Shown piece by piece: positions 1-7,313 of a stretch of 12,209 nucleotides of DNA. Position 1 is the stretch's first letter. Every line of letters begins with the position of its first letter. The stretch is from NCBI GenBank assembly GCA_027038695.1, contig JALWHA010000145.1, forward strand, positions 1 through 12,209, written 5' to 3'. The DNA comes from Acidobacteriota bacterium. GTDB lineage: Bacteria > Acidobacteriota > Holophagae > Thermotomaculales > Thermotomaculaceae. The notes under the pieces were generated by a model. It saw only the letters and a program-made list of their open reading frames with translations. It searched no databases and was not told the DNA's origin. A program made the position numbers and the translations under genes.

Positions 1-95
1 GAAAGGTATTTGTTATAGAGAAAAAAGAAGAAGAACAGGAAAACCTGCTGTTCTTTCCCGAAGTAAAGTTTAAGGGGGAAAAAGATGATAAGTGA
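1..95 (+). CDS. C-terminal end of an unidentified upstream gene (partial)
   Basis: Reading the frame whose first full codon is at position 3, an open frame runs from the window edge to a TGA at 93-95 and gives about 30 residues. They include an acidic stretch (EKKEEEQEN) followed by LLFFPEVKFKGE. The stop lies 11 bases inside the next gene, and the next gene's ribosome binding site (AAGGGGG, 72-78) is embedded in this tail, an arrangement typical of coupled operon genes. The other two forward frames close early: one has TAG at 16-18, the other TAA at 70-72. I do not recognise the family. In known siroheme-pathway clusters ahbD often follows other heme genes, but this tail is too short to assign. 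It could also be a chance open frame. Confidence 0.45.
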   Translation, partial: KVFVIEKKEEEQENLLFFPEVKFKGEKDDK

Positions 96-1161
96 TTTAA
101 GATGGATAGCGTGGGAAGTAACCCCGAGGTGCAACCTCTCCTGTGTTCACTGCCGCTCATCCTCAACAATGCACCTGCCTGAGCCTATGGACACAGAACA
201 GGCAATAGGGGTTTTAGATAAAATAGCCGCATTCTGCAAACCTGTTCTTGTTTTATCAGGGGGAGAACCTTTACTAAGAAAAGACCTGTACAAACTTGCA
301 CAAAAGGGAACGGATCTGGGATTTAGAATGTGCATAGCCACAAACGGCACACTTATAAACGACGAGCATTGCGAAAAGATGAAAGAAACGGGAATAAAAA
401 TGGTCTCCCTCTCTTTAGACGGAAGCACAGCCGAGGTGCACGACAACTTCAGAAACCACAATGGAGCATTTGAGGGGATTTTAAGGGGAATTGAATACCT
501 GAAAAAGCACAATATACCTTTTTTAATAAACTCTTCATTTACAAAAAGGAATATGCACGACATAGAAAACACATACAAACTTGCAAAAAAATTAGGTGCA
601 ACGGCATGGTATATGTTTATGATAGTGCCAACAGGCAGGGGGAAAGAGATAATGGAAGAGTTAATACCCCCAGAAGACTACGACAGAATACTTGAATGGC
701 ACTATGAACTTGAGCAGAAGGAAAACGAAATACTTGTAAGGCCGACCTGCGCACCCCATTACTACAGAATATTCATTGAAAAAAAACAACAGGAGGGAAA
801 CACAGCAAAGAGAAGGGACTTAACCTTTTCAACAAAGGCAAACAAAGGGTGTGTCGCAGCCCAGACAATATGCTTAATAAGAAGCGACGGAGAGGTACTG
901 CCATGCTCATACTTTCCCGTTTCAGGCGGAAACATATTTAAGCAATCCCTTGAAGAGATATGGAACGGAGAGTTGTTCAGCGGGTTAAGGGACTTCTCAA
1001 ACTACAAGGGAAGGTGCGGGGCATGCAAATACAAAGGGGTATGCGGCGGATGCAGGGCAAGGGCATACGCTGTCTACGGAGACATATACGAAGAAGAGCC
1101 TTTCTGCACATACATACCCGAAGGCTATTCAGGCGGAATCAAACCCTTTGATATATATTAA
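85..1161 (+). CDS. ahbD: Heme b synthase-like radical SAM/SPASM protein (AhbD)
   Basis: Cytosolic radical SAM enzyme expected to convert the two propionate side chains of Fe-coproporphyrin III to vinyl groups, giving heme b. This is the last step of the siroheme-dependent heme route of anaerobes. Visible motifs are the radical SAM cluster C16-x3-C20-x2-C23, the GGEP motif at 59-62, PTGRGKE at 182-188 and TCAPHYYRI at 221-229, which I recall as typical of AhbD. A C-terminal SPASM-type cysteine set follows: C256, C263, C274, C311, C314, C320, C323 and C341, ending in CGGCRARAYA. The 358-residue length is normal for the family. The ATG at 85 has a strong ribosome binding site (AAGGGGG, 6-nt spacing) and overlaps the preceding frame by 11 bp. 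The main alternatives are the relatives NirJ (heme d1) or another SPASM maturase. The AhbD-type internal motifs make heme synthesis the best call, though no other ahb gene is identifiable here. Confidence 0.87.
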   Translation: MISDLRWIAWEVTPRCNLSCVHCRSSSTMHLPEPMDTEQAIGVLDKIAAFCKPVLVLSGGEPLLRKDLYKLAQKGTDLGFRMCIATNGTLINDEHCEKMKETGIKMVSLSLDGSTAEVHDNFRNHNGAFEGILRGIEYLKKHNIPFLINSSFTKRNMHDIENTYKLAKKLGATAWYMFMIVPTGRGKEIMEELIPPEDYDRILEWHYELEQKENEILVRPTCAPHYYRIFIEKKQQEGNTAKRRDLTFSTKANKGCVAAQTICLIRSDGEVLPCSYFPVSGGNIFKQSLEEIWNGELFSGLRDFSNYKGRCGACKYKGVCGGCRARAYAVYGDIYEEEPFCTYIPEGYSGGIKPFDIY

Positions 1162-1190
1162 ATAAGATGGAGAGAAACAAGAGAAGCAAT

Positions 1191-1249
1191 CTCTTACTAC
1201 TCTTCTATCCCTTATCCCAACCAATCTATCTCACCTGCCTCTTTTAATT
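1191..1249 (+). other. Pyrimidine/A-rich, nearly G-free intergenic tract
   Basis: Between ahbD and the lipoprotein gene, 59 bases contain a single G and are mostly C, T and A. Just before it, at 1179-1195, AAGAGA and TCTCTT could form a 6-bp stem with a 5-nt loop. No T-tract follows, so I do not call it a terminator. Function unknown; it may only mark untranslated sequence between two transcription units. Confidence 0.3.
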
Positions 1250-1273
1250 GAGATGGGAAGATTTTGTTATCTC

Positions 1274-1282
1274 TGGTATAAT
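1274..1282 (+). promoter_or_regulatory. Extended -10 promoter candidate for the lipoprotein-thiD unit
   Basis: TGGTATAAT is a perfect extended -10 (TGn plus TATAAT). A -35-like TTGAGA at 1248-1253 is 23 bp upstream, too far for a normal spacer, so this would act as an extended -10 promoter. Transcription would start near 1290, ahead of the ATG at 1316. The site lies downstream of an in-frame ATG at 1253, which argues against that earlier start. Confidence 0.55.
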
Positions 1283-1315
1283 TTTAATGAGAAGAAAATT
1301 TTTTTGAGGTGGGTT

Positions 1316-1756
1316 ATGAAAAAGTTTTTTACCCTATTAATATTGGTTTTGATTTTGCCTGTAATCTCATGCGGAGAAAAAGATCCTGTTCAGGAACTTA
1401 TTTCTGTGAGAAGTAAATACATTGTGAAGACTTTAGGTTTTAACCTTGTAAGGGACGAAAACGGAGACCCTGCTTATCTTAATGTTGAGTTTGCTATTGA
1501 AAACAAGAATTCCAAACCTATATTAAAATACCTGACTTTAATTATTAAAAGGTATGACGCAAAGGATAATGTGGTCGGAGAGAATACTATTGTGGTTGAT
1601 GTCAGTGATTTACAGGGATATCAGTTAAAAAGATATATAAAAAAGATCCCTAACAAAATTAGGGGGGTAATGAGCTTGCTTGTAACAAAAGCACCTGTTG
1701 ACCAAACAAATAAAAATTATTTAAAGTACAAAGAGTTTCAATCAATAGCAAGGTAA
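1316..1756 (+). CDS. Small predicted lipoprotein
   Basis: A 146-residue exported protein. The N-terminus has a short positive region (MKK), a hydrophobic core and the lipobox VISC with the lipidated cysteine at residue 19. Glycine at +2 is compatible with outer-membrane sorting in a diderm. The mature part (about 30-127) has alternating hydrophobic and polar stretches ending in IPNKIRGVMSLLVTKAP. This suggests one beta-sandwich domain of the LEA14/FxLYD kind often found in small lipoproteins, but that is a pattern judgement and no function can be assigned. An in-frame ATG at 1253 would add 21 residues ahead of the signal peptide and lies inside the promoter region. The ATG at 1316 has GAGGT at 1306-1310 and begins a clean signal peptide, so it is preferred. 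The stop codon directly abuts the next start. Confidence 0.75.
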   Translation: MKKFFTLLILVLILPVISCGEKDPVQELISVRSKYIVKTLGFNLVRDENGDPAYLNVEFAIENKNSKPILKYLTLIIKRYDAKDNVVGENTIVVDVSDLQGYQLKRYIKKIPNKIRGVMSLLVTKAPVDQTNKNYLKYKEFQSIAR

Positions 1757-2518
1757 ATGAGAAAAAATGCAATAGTTGCAGGGGGGCTTGACCCTTCAGG
1801 GGGGGCAGGGCTTGCAAGCGACATAAAGGTTTGCGCGTTTTTTAATACTTATCCCCTGCCTGTTATAACCGCATTAACCTATCAAAATTCTACAGGTTTT
1901 TTCGGGTTTGAACCCATAAAAAAAGAAAAGATTGAAAAACAGTTGAAATCTATTTTAGGCTTTTACCCTCTGGAGTTTGCAAAGATAGGGCTAACAGGAA
2001 ACTCCGAAGTATTGGAAACTCTTATCAACCTTTTACATAAACATAAAACCAAAATAGTTTACGACCCTGTTTTAAAAACATCAACCGAAGGAATTGTTTC
2101 GGATAACAATTTGATAGATACAATTTTAGAAAATTCGGATAAATTTTTTTTAATTACCCCCAACATCCCTGAAGCACAAAAAATCACAGAACTGAATTCC
2201 GAAAATCAAAAAGAGTTAGGGGAAGAACTCTTACAAAAGGGATTTGAAAATGTACTGATAAAAGGCGGCCACCTTGAAGAGCCTTACGATATGTTTTTAA
2301 CAAAAAACGAATTTATTATTTTTAAAGGGGAAAAACTTGAAACAGAAAATACAAGGGGAACAGGGTGCGCCCTTTCAAGCGCAATTGTCTCAAACCTGGC
2401 TTTGGGCAAAAGCCTTAAACAATCAATTGCAATAGCAAAAAACTATATTACAGAAGCCATGAACCACTCTTATAAAATAGCAAAACCACCCTATCCCTTA
2501 AATCTTTTGCTTAAATGA
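1757..2518 (+). CDS. thiD: Hydroxymethylpyrimidine/phosphomethylpyrimidine kinase (ThiD family)
   Basis: Cytosolic ribokinase-fold kinase that phosphorylates HMP and then HMP-P to HMP-PP, the pyrimidine half of thiamine. Family signatures are the substrate-side motif LDPSGGAGLASDIK (11-24), ITALTYQN (37-44), YDPV at 102-105, ITPNIPEA (133-140), IKGGHL (168-173) and the anion-hole/active-site motif RGTGCALSSA (200-209). C204 matches the catalytic cysteine position of bona fide HMP-P kinases. The 253-residue length is slightly short of the usual roughly 265 and there is no ThiE or TenA fusion. The ATG follows immediately after the lipoprotein stop with only a weak AAGG, suggesting translational coupling. 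No other thiamine gene is visible and I saw no TPP riboswitch upstream, so salvage and synthesis roles cannot be told apart. A related pyridoxal-type kinase is the main alternative. Confidence 0.85.
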   Translation: MRKNAIVAGGLDPSGGAGLASDIKVCAFFNTYPLPVITALTYQNSTGFFGFEPIKKEKIEKQLKSILGFYPLEFAKIGLTGNSEVLETLINLLHKHKTKIVYDPVLKTSTEGIVSDNNLIDTILENSDKFFLITPNIPEAQKITELNSENQKELGEELLQKGFENVLIKGGHLEEPYDMFLTKNEFIIFKGEKLETENTRGTGCALSSAIVSNLALGKSLKQSIAIAKNYITEAMNHSYKIAKPPYPLNLLLK

Positions 2519-2520
2519 AC

Positions 2521-3303
2521 CTATAAATCCTCGCTAATTTCGGCACCAAAAAGGTAAACGAGAAAAGAGTAGTAAAGCCAGAGCATCAACAAAACTATAG
2601 AACCGATTGAGCCGTAAAGCAAAAAGTACAGTTTAATGCTGGCAATGTATAACCCGAATATGTGCTTTAAAATCTCCCATAAAAAAGCGGCCACAAAAGC
2701 GCCTGTAAGGACATTTTTCCATTTTAACTTTTTGTGAGACATATACTTGTAGGACATTGCGAAGAACATGGTTTCTACAATAACCTGAAAAAAAAGCAAA
2801 ACGTAATAGGAATTTATTATGGTAATGCTCTCAAATTTACTCTTTATTACAAAAATTACTGACGAGGTTAAAAAGAGGAAAAGCAAACCAAAAGCAGTTA
2901 ACACAAACAGGACAAATGATTTCAGGGTAGCAATCCAGAACCCTCTCTTTACTTTTGTATGGTAGATTATGCTTAAAGCCTTTTCTAAAACCGCAAACAC
3001 TCTGAATGAGAAGTAAACTATAAAAATAGCCGAAATTGCCGAGAACACCTTACCTGAAAGAAGTATTTTATCTAAATTTTTTACAACAGTGTTTGATATG
3101 GAAGGGGGAAAGAGTTTTAAAATTGAGTCAAGTTTTTCAACTGAAAGGTTTTTTTTAAAAAGCACCGTTGAAAAGTAAACAAGCATTATGAAAAAGGGGA
3201 AAATAGCAAGCATTGCATAGTAAGACAATGCTGCCGATATAGTGAAAAGTCCTTTTTTATGAAAATTTACAAATATCTTCCATAATTTCTTTAAAAACTT
3301 CAT
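2521..3303 (-). CDS. YihY/BrkB-family inner membrane protein
   Basis: A 260-residue integral membrane protein of the YihY (UPF0761, formerly mis-named RNase BN) family. The family signature near the N-terminus is seen as ISAALSYYAMLAIFPF (22-37), and the C-terminal part ends in LWLYYSFLVYLFGAEI (241-256), which is also characteristic. About six membrane segments can be drawn: 18-48, 85-105, 126-153, 165-184, 196-216 and 228-252. The molecular role of the family is not settled. The length is near that of compact members without the long C-terminal tail. The start codon overlaps the preceding gene's stop as TGATG, and there is no separate ribosome binding site, so translation is probably coupled. 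Its stop lies 2 bp from the oppositely oriented thiD stop, so the two transcripts probably overlap at their ends. Confidence 0.85.
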   Translation of the reverse strand: MKFLKKLWKIFVNFHKKGLFTISAALSYYAMLAIFPFFIMLVYFSTVLFKKNLSVEKLDSILKLFPPSISNTVVKNLDKILLSGKVFSAISAIFIVYFSFRVFAVLEKALSIIYHTKVKRGFWIATLKSFVLFVLTAFGLLFLFLTSSVIFVIKSKFESITIINSYYVLLFFQVIVETMFFAMSYKYMSHKKLKWKNVLTGAFVAAFLWEILKHIFGLYIASIKLYFLLYGSIGSIVLLMLWLYYSFLVYLFGAEISEDL

Positions 3304-4064
3304 CAGTAAAATATTACAACATTATCGGTAAAATAAACAGCCTCAAGGTAAGGGTTTTCAACTTTTATAGGGAAATTGCCTGTGTAAATCTCGTTTTCAT
3401 CTCCCTTTTTTAATACCAGGTCCTTTTCTTTTATCTTTTTAAACCTGTCTGCAAGCACAATTACAGGCCTTTTTGTAAATTCCGCAAGCAAGGTTAACGC
3501 CCTGCTTCCTGTTTTATTTACAAAAAAGTTATCGGTGAAACAATCGCAACCTAAAAGCATCAAATCGTACCGGTCTATCCATGAAAAAAGGCAGGCATCC
3601 GTCATTAAAGTGATATCCTTTACCCCGCTGTTAAAAAGGTGTTCTGCAAATTTAACCCCCTCGTTTGCGGGACGGGACTCCCCAACAAACAGGGAGAAAG
3701 GAATTTTTTGATAAAGGGAAACCAGTGCGTCTCTAACAATGCCTGAATAACTGATTGTTGCAATTGCTGAAATACTTAAATTTTCAGAATACTGCAAAAA
3801 CCTTTCCAGAACCTCTCTTTGAGCCTCTTTTACTTCCTTGTAAAACTCTATATAGCCTTTTTGTTCTTTCTCAAGAAAATTCTTTAAATTAACAAAATAC
3901 GCCATGCCTTTGTGCCTTTCAGCAATCTTTTTTGCATATTTTAACTGAACCTCGTTAGGTTTGTCTTTCAGGAATTCTACCGTTTTTTTAAGCAAGAAAG
4001 ATGAGCCGTGAATTTTGTCGTTCAAAATCTCTTCAAGCATTATTTTTTCTAAATTTAAGTTCAA
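3303..4064 (-). CDS. eIF-2B/MtnA-fold protein (sugar-phosphate isomerase-like or non-catalytic)
   Basis: A 253-residue protein of the eIF-2B alpha/beta/delta-MtnA-ribose-1,5-bisphosphate isomerase superfamily. The helical N-terminal half (1-90) leads into the Rossmann-like part. SYSGIVRDAL (105-114) fills the position of the THxYS loop, followed by GESRPANEG (128-136, phosphate site), MTDA (154-157), LLGCDCF (170-176) with D174 at the conserved GAD position, VNKTGS (182-187), then RPVIVLADRFK. The catalytic cysteine of MtnA-type isomerases is expected in the 103-108 loop; here that loop reads TISYSG, so isomerase activity is doubtful. The start is probably TTG at 4064, since GGGAGGG lies 4-5 nt upstream and the ATG at 4040 has no visible ribosome binding site. 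With TTG the gene overlaps the kinase by 32 bp, with ATG by 8 bp. The substrate cannot be told from sequence. Confidence 0.75.
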   Translation of the reverse strand: MNLNLEKIMLEEILNDKIHGSSFLLKKTVEFLKDKPNEVQLKYAKKIAERHKGMAYFVNLKNFLEKEQKGYIEFYKEVKEAQREVLERFLQYSENLSISAIATISYSGIVRDALVSLYQKIPFSLFVGESRPANEGVKFAEHLFNSGVKDITLMTDACLFSWIDRYDLMLLGCDCFTDNFFVNKTGSRALTLLAEFTKRPVIVLADRFKKIKEKDLVLKKGDENEIYTGNFPIKVENPYLEAVYFTDNVVIFY

Positions 4065-7032
4065 AATGCCCTCCCTTTTTTGAAGGATACGCTTTAATCT
4101 CCCCTCCCATTTCTTTCATAAACTCCTTAACTATGAAAAGCCCTAATCCCGTACCGTCCTGTCTTGTAGAAAAATAGGGTTCAAATATCATATCCGTATT
4201 TTTTTCGTCAATTCCGCTTCCATTATCCCTAAAAACAATCTTTATGAAATCATCCTTTTCTTCAATTAAAATGTTAATTTCAGGAGACGGCGAGAAAGAA
4301 ATTGAATTTTCTATAAGGTTTTCAAAAACCCTTTCAAGTTTCAACTTGCTTGCCATGACAAAACAACTTTCCCCTTCAATCCTGGTTTTAACTCCGGGAT
4401 AGGTTGACAACAAATTCTCTAAAAAAAACTTTATATCTATTTTTTCATAATTTACATCTTTAGATGCTTTAAACATATTTGAAAAGTGAGAGGATATGTT
4501 TTTTAACTCTTCCACTTTTTGCAAAATATTTTCGGCTACTTTCGGCAAAATCTCTTCAACCTTTCCGCTTTCCTTTTTTAAAATTGTTAACAGGTAGTCT
4601 ATATTCAACTTAATTGGGGTTAAAGGATTCTTTATATCGTGAGCAACCTTTCTTGCAATATCGTTGATAATTTCCAATTTACTTGCTTTTACCACATCGG
4701 TTAAATCCTCAATTACCACCAATTTCAAGTTATCTTCAACCTCTTTCTCATAAACTTCAAAATGCTTTCCTTCAAAATCAAGTTCACGGGGTTTTTTGTC
4801 TGAAACCGCTATTTTTTTTAATTTATCATCCATCAAGTCAAAGGTTTTGTTTGATAAAACGATTTCTCCTTTTTCGTTTATTAAAATAATTGCGCTTGAA
4901 ACATTATCTATAATGGTTTTTAACCTGTCGTAATTCCTTTTTAAAGAGGTAGCCATAAAAGAAATAGAATCTATCAATTCCCTGATTTCGTCGTCAGATG
5001 TGTACTCAACCCTAACGTCAAACTCTCCCTTTGCAACCCTTTTTGCCTTATCGGAAAGTTCCACAAGGGGAGAGACAAAACCATTTGTAATCTCATAAGA
5101 AACAAAATATGAGACCAAAAATATAATGAAAAAAAGAAAAACCGTAATTCTTAAAAACTCGTATAGCGACTCCATATCCCTCTCGCTTTTTACACTTAAA
5201 ACCGCAAAGGGAATATCCTGCATATTCAAACTTGAATAAGCGGTATTTCCCCAAAAATATACTCGGTCCCCCCCCTCCTTTATCCTGTTAAATACTTTAA
5301 ATGGCATCAATAAATTTACAGATTTCTTTCCTGTAGAAAATTGAAGGACTCCGTTCCCGTACACACCTATGTCCAGATCAAACATCTCCTTTAATTTCAA
5401 TAAATATTCATCGGATAGATCATACGTTTCCCCTTCAATAATACCTTCAACCTTCTTTAAATCGGAGGCAAGTTTTTTCTTAACCGCTTTTTCTGCAATC
5501 TTGTTTGAGAATATGAAAAGCGAAAGACCGAGAAGAATAAAAATAACGGAAAAACCCAAATAAATTGAAAAGATAACCCTTCCAAACAATCCTTTTTTGA
5601 TCTGCCTGAAAGAAAATGCAAGGAAAAATATTATTCCAAAAACAAAAATAACCGCCGTATCTGAAATAAGGTAGAAATAATTAACCCCTTTTAACTTTAC
5701 GGAAAATCCGCTATTCCCGTCACTAACCAAAAGGTAATTTAAAATTTCAGAGTGTTGTTTAATAAACGCTGCCGAATATACATCGCAAGCCAGATAGATC
5801 ACAACCCTGCCTACCTTGAACTTTCCGCTTCCCGCAACCACAAACCTTTGCCTATTCCCTACCGTTATCTTTGAATAGGAAAAATTTTCGGGAATATTCA
5901 TCTCAGGTGGAATATTGTTTGAGTATTGTTCAACAACTTCTCCTAACACATTGACATAAGCAGCATAGTAATCCTCGTTTTTTAACCCGCTCCTTAAAAC
6001 AAAATCCTTTAAGTTTGCAAACCCCTTTGTCCTTGCTAATGTTAAATAATGGTTTAACTTTATCCTTCCCCTTTTCTTTAACGTAGAGTATGAAAAATCC
6101 GTTTTCTTAACAAAATCGGCAACCCTGTAATAAGAATAAAAATACCCGAAACATACCGTAAAAGCAGCAAACAGGAGAAACTTTAATAAAACCCCCGATA
6201 TCATTTCTTTTGAGATAAAAGACAAAGCAAAAAGAATCAAAGAAAACGCAAAAACAGGAACTCCCCAAAATATAGTCAGCAAAACAGGGAGAAAGACAAA
6301 CTTATTAGGCTTAAGCATTAAAAAGAAAGCAGAAGATAAAATCATTATAATAAAACATCTGAAAAAGTCCCCGTGCCTGAAAAAAGTAATTAAATTATGA
6401 AAAACAAACGGATTCTGAAAAAAATTATAAAAACCCACAACAGAAAAAGAAAAAAAGATCAAAGAAGCAAGAAATTCGCTAATATACCTATTGGCATAAA
6501 GCAAATATAGAAGGGAAAAGAACATAACAACAGGCAAAAATTCTTTAGTAAATACAAAAACAAAAATAAGAACAAAGAGGAAAAAAACATTCAAAGGTTT
6601 AAAAGAAGAAAACGAAATTATAAAAAAAACAACAATCAGAAAAATCCAAAGGTTAAGGTAATCTCGCTTTTTAGCGGTTACCGGTTGCTTGCCTATGCCT
6701 ACATATCCTATAGGGTTGCCTAAAATATCAACGGTTTTAACAATAACGTACTTTCCTCTATAATTTAAAGCCGCATCGTTCCATACAACAGGGTCCATAG
6801 TCAGATTAAACAAGGTTACCGGGATACCTACTTTATTTAATTTTTTATAGCATTTTTCCGATTGACTAAAATCCCCATTTTGCAAAGTGTGAATAAAATA
6901 TGGAACACTCTCGTCAATTATATGTTGGTAGTGAACTACTCTTGAAGTTTTTAAGATACCAGGATTATTTATAGTAAAAACAACGGTAAGCAAAAAGATA
7001 AGGACTAAAAGAAAGAAATCTCTTTTTTTCAT
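4033..7032 (-). CDS. Orphan NtrY-like membrane sensor histidine kinase, 999 residues
   Basis: Membrane sensor kinase with an unusually large sensory half. By reading: a first membrane segment (7-21), an extracytoplasmic region (about 25-122), seven closely spaced membrane segments (127-142, 145-163, 165-180, 185-205, 222-240, 245-271, 280-299), a second soluble region (about 305-450), two more segments (455-475, 484-508), a third outside region (510-625) and a last segment (628-645). The cytoplasmic part has a HAMP domain (650-700), a PAS-like domain (702-775), a HisKA domain with phospho-acceptor H798 in AHDIKNPLTPI, and an HATPase_c domain with N905/N909 (N box), DNGSGID at 936-942 and GTGLGL at 960-965. 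The HAMP-PAS-HisKA order and HDIKNPLTPI follow NtrY. Ordinary NtrY proteins have far fewer membrane segments. No response regulator is encoded in the window. The ATG at 7032 has GAAGG about 10 nt upstream. The signal sensed is unknown. Confidence 0.9.
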   Translation of the reverse strand: MKKRDFFLLVLIFLLTVVFTINNPGILKTSRVVHYQHIIDESVPYFIHTLQNGDFSQSEKCYKKLNKVGIPVTLFNLTMDPVVWNDAALNYRGKYVIVKTVDILGNPIGYVGIGKQPVTAKKRDYLNLWIFLIVVFFIISFSSFKPLNVFFLFVLIFVFVFTKEFLPVVMFFSLLYLLYANRYISEFLASLIFFSFSVVGFYNFFQNPFVFHNLITFFRHGDFFRCFIIMILSSAFFLMLKPNKFVFLPVLLTIFWGVPVFAFSLILFALSFISKEMISGVLLKFLLFAAFTVCFGYFYSYYRVADFVKKTDFSYSTLKKRGRIKLNHYLTLARTKGFANLKDFVLRSGLKNEDYYAAYVNVLGEVVEQYSNNIPPEMNIPENFSYSKITVGNRQRFVVAGSGKFKVGRVVIYLACDVYSAAFIKQHSEILNYLLVSDGNSGFSVKLKGVNYFYLISDTAVIFVFGIIFFLAFSFRQIKKGLFGRVIFSIYLGFSVIFILLGLSLFIFSNKIAEKAVKKKLASDLKKVEGIIEGETYDLSDEYLLKLKEMFDLDIGVYGNGVLQFSTGKKSVNLLMPFKVFNRIKEGGDRVYFWGNTAYSSLNMQDIPFAVLSVKSERDMESLYEFLRITVFLFFIIFLVSYFVSYEITNGFVSPLVELSDKAKRVAKGEFDVRVEYTSDDEIRELIDSISFMATSLKRNYDRLKTIIDNVSSAIILINEKGEIVLSNKTFDLMDDKLKKIAVSDKKPRELDFEGKHFEVYEKEVEDNLKLVVIEDLTDVVKASKLEIINDIARKVAHDIKNPLTPIKLNIDYLLTILKKESGKVEEILPKVAENILQKVEELKNISSHFSNMFKASKDVNYEKIDIKFFLENLLSTYPGVKTRIEGESCFVMASKLKLERVFENLIENSISFSPSPEINILIEEKDDFIKIVFRDNGSGIDEKNTDMIFEPYFSTRQDGTGLGLFIVKEFMKEMGGEIKAYPSKKGGHFELKFRKNNA
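4069..4075 (-). promoter_or_regulatory. Ribosome binding site that supports a TTG start
   Basis: On the minus strand the sequence GGGAGGG lies inside the end of the histidine kinase gene, with 4 nt between it and the TTG at 4064. It is one of the strongest Shine-Dalgarno matches in the window. It favours the rare TTG over the ATG 24 bp further in as the start of the eIF-2B-fold gene. Confidence 0.6.
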
Positions 7033-7064
7033 AATAAAGTAACCTTCAGATTGTTCTAAATAAC

Positions 7065-7073
7065 ATTATATCA
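7065..7073 (-). promoter_or_regulatory. Extended -10 promoter candidate before the histidine kinase
   Basis: In the 44-bp gap between the anti-sigma and kinase genes the minus strand reads TGATATAAT, a perfect extended -10. No good -35 is found at 16-18 bp, where the sequence is inside the anti-sigma gene. Transcription would start near 7058, about 25 nt before the ATG. This would let the kinase, eIF-2B-fold and yihY genes be transcribed independently of the upstream genes. Confidence 0.5.
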
Positions 7074-7076
7074 AAA

Positions 7077-7313
7077 TTATTTAAAGAGGATTTTTTTCAG
7101 TTTGTTCAGAACGGATTTTTCCAAATTTTCAGGTATTTTTTCTTCAGGAAGGGAATGCAACATTTCTATTGTAACCTTTAAACTTTCCATTACACACCTG
7201 CACTCGTTACATTCACCAATATGCCTTTCAACTGTTTTACACAATTCTTCCGATGCTTCTCCGTCCATATAATCAGATAGGCATTCAAGAATTTTTTTGC
7301 ACTTTTCATCCAT
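7077..7313 (-). CDS. Soluble zinc-finger anti-sigma factor (ZAS/zf-HC2)
   Basis: A 78-residue protein expected to bind and hold inactive the sigma factor encoded just upstream. It carries the zinc-binding anti-sigma motif H31-x3-C35-x2-C38, preceded by the usual family pattern CLSDYMDGEAS with candidate distal ligands C5 or C11. Further cysteines are C25 and C40, so six cysteines occur in the first 40 residues. The rest (41-78) is helical and charged with no hydrophobic segment long enough to cross a membrane. It is therefore the short cytosolic type, lacking both membrane anchor and extracytoplasmic sensor domain. The start overlaps the sigma factor gene's end by 8 bp and has GGAAGG five nt upstream. 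The cysteine content would suit a redox- or metal-responsive switch, as in RsrA/ChrR-like proteins, but that is inference. Confidence 0.82.
   Translation of the reverse strand: MDEKCKKILECLSDYMDGEASEELCKTVERHIGECNECRCVMESLKVTIEMLHSLPEEKIPENLEKSVLNKLKKILFK

Noticed and set aside
31..55. Perfect 8-bp inverted repeat AAGAACAG/CTGTTCTT as a terminator or attenuator
   Set aside because: It lies in the probable coding end of the upstream gene, in an AAG/GAA-rich stretch, and only a short TTT follows; it may be incidental.
85..1161. Glycyl radical enzyme activase
   Set aside because: The CxxxCxxC is in a protein with AhbD-type motifs and a SPASM cysteine set, on the opposite strand from and far from the BMC genes.
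1179..1195. Hairpin AAGAGA-loop-TCTCTT after ahbD as a terminator
   Set aside because: Six mostly A-T/G-C pairs, no downstream T-tract on either strand; too weak to call.
1253..1756. Longer lipoprotein reading from the ATG at 1253
   Set aside because: The extra 21 residues precede a complete signal peptide and their codons cover the -10 element; the ATG at 1316 has a ribosome binding site.
2480..2560. Bidirectional terminator between the convergent thiD and yihY genes
   Set aside because: Only 2 bp separate the stops and no inverted repeat with flanking T-tracts is visible in the adjoining coding ends.
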